A program made the translations under genes and the position numbers. From Ornithinimicrobium sp. (GTDB lineage: Bacteria > Actinomycetota > Actinomycetes > Actinomycetales > Dermatophilaceae), in contig JASKZT010000358.1 of NCBI GenBank assembly GCA_030145965.1, positions 1 through 5,795 of the forward strand: DNA of 5,795 nucleotides, read 5' to 3'. Positions 4,436-5,795 of this stretch are shown in pieces. The notes beneath the pieces are model-generated. The model had not been told where the DNA came from. It did no database searches and was given only the letters and a program-made list of their open reading frames with translations. How positions within the stretch are numbered: position 1 is the stretch's first letter; each line of letters begins with the position of its first letter.

Positions 4436-5647
4436 TCAGGTGCCGGTGCGCCGCACCCCGCGACCGGGCGCCGTCGCCTCGTCGGCCACCTCGTCCCGGG
4501 CCGGCGTCAGCGCGTCCAGCTCCTCCGCGAGCAGCTCGGCGCTGGTCAGCGGGCGGGGCACGGCCTGCAGCGGCGTGAGCGCAGGCGCGGGCTCCTCCAC
4601 GAGCCCCAGCTCGTGCATCCGGCGCGAGGTGACCATCACGCGGGACTCGAGGGTCCCCACCAGCTGGTTGTAGGACTCCACCGAGCGGCGCAGGGCCGAG
4701 CCCATCCCCGTGACGTGGCGGCCGAGCGTGTGCAGCCGCTGGTGCAGCTCGGTGCCGAGCCCCAGCAGCTCGCGGGCGTTGGCGCCCAGGCTGTCCTGCT
4801 GCCAGGCCAGCGCCGTCGCGCGCAGCACCGCCAGGAGGATCGCAGGGGAGGTCAGGACCACACGGCGTGACTGCGCGTGGTCGTAGAGGTCCGGCGCGGC
4901 CCGCAGCGCGGCGGCCAGCACCGCATCGCTGGGGACGAAGCAGACGACGAGCTCGGGGGAGGTCGTGAAGGCCGACCAGTAGTCCTTGGACGCCAGCGAC
5001 TCGACGTGCCCCCGGAGCGCGTCGGCGTGCCGGCGCAGCAGCCGGGCCGACTCCCCGGGAGGCAGGTCCTCGCCCTGCGCGCGGAGGAAGGCGGTCAGCG
5101 GCGCCTTGGCGTCGACGACGAGCACCTTGCCGCCGGGGAGGTGGACGACGACGTCGGGGCGCACGCGCGCGTCGTGCCGGCTCGTGCCGCCGACCTGCTC
5201 GTCGAAGTCGCAGCGCTCCAGCATGCCCGCGTGCTCCAGGACGCGCCGCAGCTGGACCTCGCCCCACGCGCCCCGGATGCCGGAGGCGTTGAGCGCGCCC
5301 GAGAGCGTGGCGGTGTGCTGCTGGAGGCTGCGGGTCTGGGCGGCGACCTGGGCCAGGTGCTCGCCCACCTGCCCGAACTGCTCGACCCGGTCCCGCTCGA
5401 GCGCCCGGACGTGGTCCTCGACCCGCCCGAGCGCCTGGCGCAGGGGTCCGAGCTCCGCGGCGAGCTCGCGGTCGTCGCGGTGCTCCGCCTCCGCCGCCTC
5501 CAGCCGCACGGCGAGGCCGTCGCGCTCGGCCTCGGCCCGTGCCGTGCGCACCGTCGCGCCCGCACGCCCGAGGACCGCGCCGAGGAGGGCGCCCACGAGC
5601 AGCGCCGCGACGACGACCAGGACCAGGGCCCACCACTGGATCACCAT
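4436..5647 (-). CDS. rmuC: RmuC-family DNA recombination protein (403 aa)
   Basis: RmuC-family proteins are predicted nucleases; in E. coli, RmuC limits inversions between short inverted repeats. An N-terminal membrane segment (about residues 5-27, WWALVLVVVAALLVGALLGAVL) is followed by a coiled coil (about 35-118, rich in Glu, Arg, Ala and Leu). The conserved domain starts at GIRGAWGEVQLRRVLEHAGM (123-142). RPDVVVHLPGGKVLVVDAKAPL (163-184) matches a PD-(D/E)xK-like core, with Asp165 and the DAK of Asp179-Lys181. KDYWSAFTTSPELVVCFVPSDAVLAAAL (221-248) and SPAILLAVLRATALAWQQ (267-284) are further family blocks. The last 50 residues are Pro/Ala/Glu-rich and probably disordered. The ATG at 5645-5647 has GGAGGG seven bases upstream; a GTG one codon later is less well placed. 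It is divergent from ychF and converges on ispH. All core motifs are intact, and E. coli RmuC is somewhat longer. Confidence 0.93.
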   Translation of the reverse strand: MVIQWWALVLVVVAALLVGALLGAVLGRAGATVRTARAEAERDGLAVRLEAAEAEHRDDRELAAELGPLRQALGRVEDHVRALERDRVEQFGQVGEHLAQVAAQTRSLQQHTATLSGALNASGIRGAWGEVQLRRVLEHAGMLERCDFDEQVGGTSRHDARVRPDVVVHLPGGKVLVVDAKAPLTAFLRAQGEDLPPGESARLLRRHADALRGHVESLASKDYWSAFTTSPELVVCFVPSDAVLAAALRAAPDLYDHAQSRRVVLTSPAILLAVLRATALAWQQDSLGANARELLGLGTELHQRLHTLGRHVTGMGSALRRSVESYNQLVGTLESRVMVTSRRMHELGLVEEPAPALTPLQAVPRPLTSAELLAEELDALTPARDEVADEATAPGRGVRRTGT

Positions 5648-5654
5648 GGGCCGA

Positions 5655-5660
5655 CCCTCC
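5655..5660 (-). promoter_or_regulatory. Ribosome binding site of rmuC
   Basis: On the minus strand, GGAGGG stands 7 bases before the ATG at 5647. This decides the start over the following GTG codon. It also shows that rmuC has a true 5' leader, unlike several neighbours. I could not find a convincing -10 for rmuC in the 63-base gap to ychF. Confidence 0.7.
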
Positions 5661-5695
5661 CACGCGCCACCGACAGACCCGCTCCCGCCTCCCGG

Positions 5696-5701
5696 TAGAC
5701 T
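5696..5701 (+). promoter_or_regulatory. Candidate -10 element of the ychF promoter
   Basis: TAGACT lies 9 bases before the ychF GTG. A transcript starting about 7 bases after the hexamer (near 5708) would have a leader of about 3 bases, essentially leaderless. No Shine-Dalgarno precedes the GTG (the bases are CTGACCCC). A partial -35, CCGACA at 5670-5675, matches four of six bases but is 20 bases away. Confidence 0.5.
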
Positions 5702-5710
5702 CCTGACCCC

Positions 5711-5795
5711 GTGGCACTCTCCATCGGAATCGTCGGCCTGCCCAACGTCGGCAAGTCGACCCTCTTCAACGCCCTGACCAAGAACTCCGTCCTCG
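5711..5795 (+). CDS. ychF: YchF/OLA1-family ATPase, first 28 codons, cut by window edge
   Basis: YchF is an Obg-related P-loop protein that prefers ATP, binds ribosomes and takes part in translation and stress responses. The visible peptide reads [25 protein letters not shown]. It contains the Walker A (G1) motif GLPNVGKS at residues 9-16 and the LFNALTK continuation typical of this family rather than of Obg or Era. The GTG at 5711 directly precedes the conserved [11 protein letters not shown] start, so the choice is firm. It is divergent from rmuC across 63 bases. The C-terminal helical and TGS domains lie outside the window. Confidence 0.93.
   Translation, partial: MALSIGIVGLPNVGKSTLFNALTKNSVL

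Noticed and set aside
4359..5717. A 452-codon minus-strand frame covering rmuC and reaching past its start.
   Set aside because: It is low-complexity Arg/Gly/Ala/Pro; rmuC in the neighbouring frame has a membrane segment, coiled coil and nuclease motifs.
4877..5777. Plus-strand open frames of 263-273 codons antisense to rmuC.
   Set aside because: They have no domain, no ribosome site, and Arg/Ser/Ala-rich composition typical of antisense shadows.
1..5795. Possible new defence, mobile or CRISPR-like system.
   Set aside because: All frames with real protein signal are known housekeeping families. I see no transposase, integrase, repeat-spacer array, tRNA or att-like duplication.

Overview
The window is very GC-rich, with coding frames that strongly prefer G or C at the third position and several GTG starts. 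Gene content and order point to an actinobacterium. The order glpX / DUF4245 / xseB-xseA / ispH / ychF resembles the block I recall from Mycobacterium (Rv1099c to Rv1112 region). The lineage is probably Micrococcales (Intrasporangiaceae or Ornithinimicrobiaceae-like), but I cannot fix the genus from the sequence alone.

Layout from left to right. The 5' part of glpX (class II fructose-1,6-bisphosphatase) runs leftward off the edge. A small membrane-anchored DUF4245 protein is divergent from it. It converges on xseB, with both stop codons packed around a GC-rich hairpin. xseB follows xseA on the minus strand; together they encode exonuclease VII. xseA is divergent from an alpha/beta hydrolase gene of unknown substrate. 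The hydrolase stop codon overlaps the start of ispH (4-hydroxy-3-methylbut-2-enyl diphosphate reductase, last step of the MEP isoprenoid pathway). ispH converges on rmuC, with an 8-bp perfect hairpin between them. rmuC is divergent from the first 28 codons of ychF, which runs off the right edge. No stretch over 300 bases lacks a gene; the longest gap is 88 bases.

Functionally this is a housekeeping block: gluconeogenesis (glpX), nuclease and DNA maintenance functions (xseAB, rmuC), isoprenoid synthesis (ispH), and a translation or stress-linked ATPase (ychF). I see no mobile element, CRISPR array, tRNA, rRNA or new defence-type system.

The most notable signal is promoter architecture. Four starts (xseA, xseB, the hydrolase and ispH) each have a TANNNT hexamer ending exactly 7 bases before the start codon. 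None of the four has a well-spaced Shine-Dalgarno sequence. This is the signature of leaderless transcripts in actinobacteria. The xseA and hydrolase hexamers overlap inside one palindrome, CCTAGCCTAGG, giving a bidirectional promoter of minimal size. The ispH promoter is written into the last codons of the hydrolase gene, and the xseB hexamer starts with the xseA stop codon.
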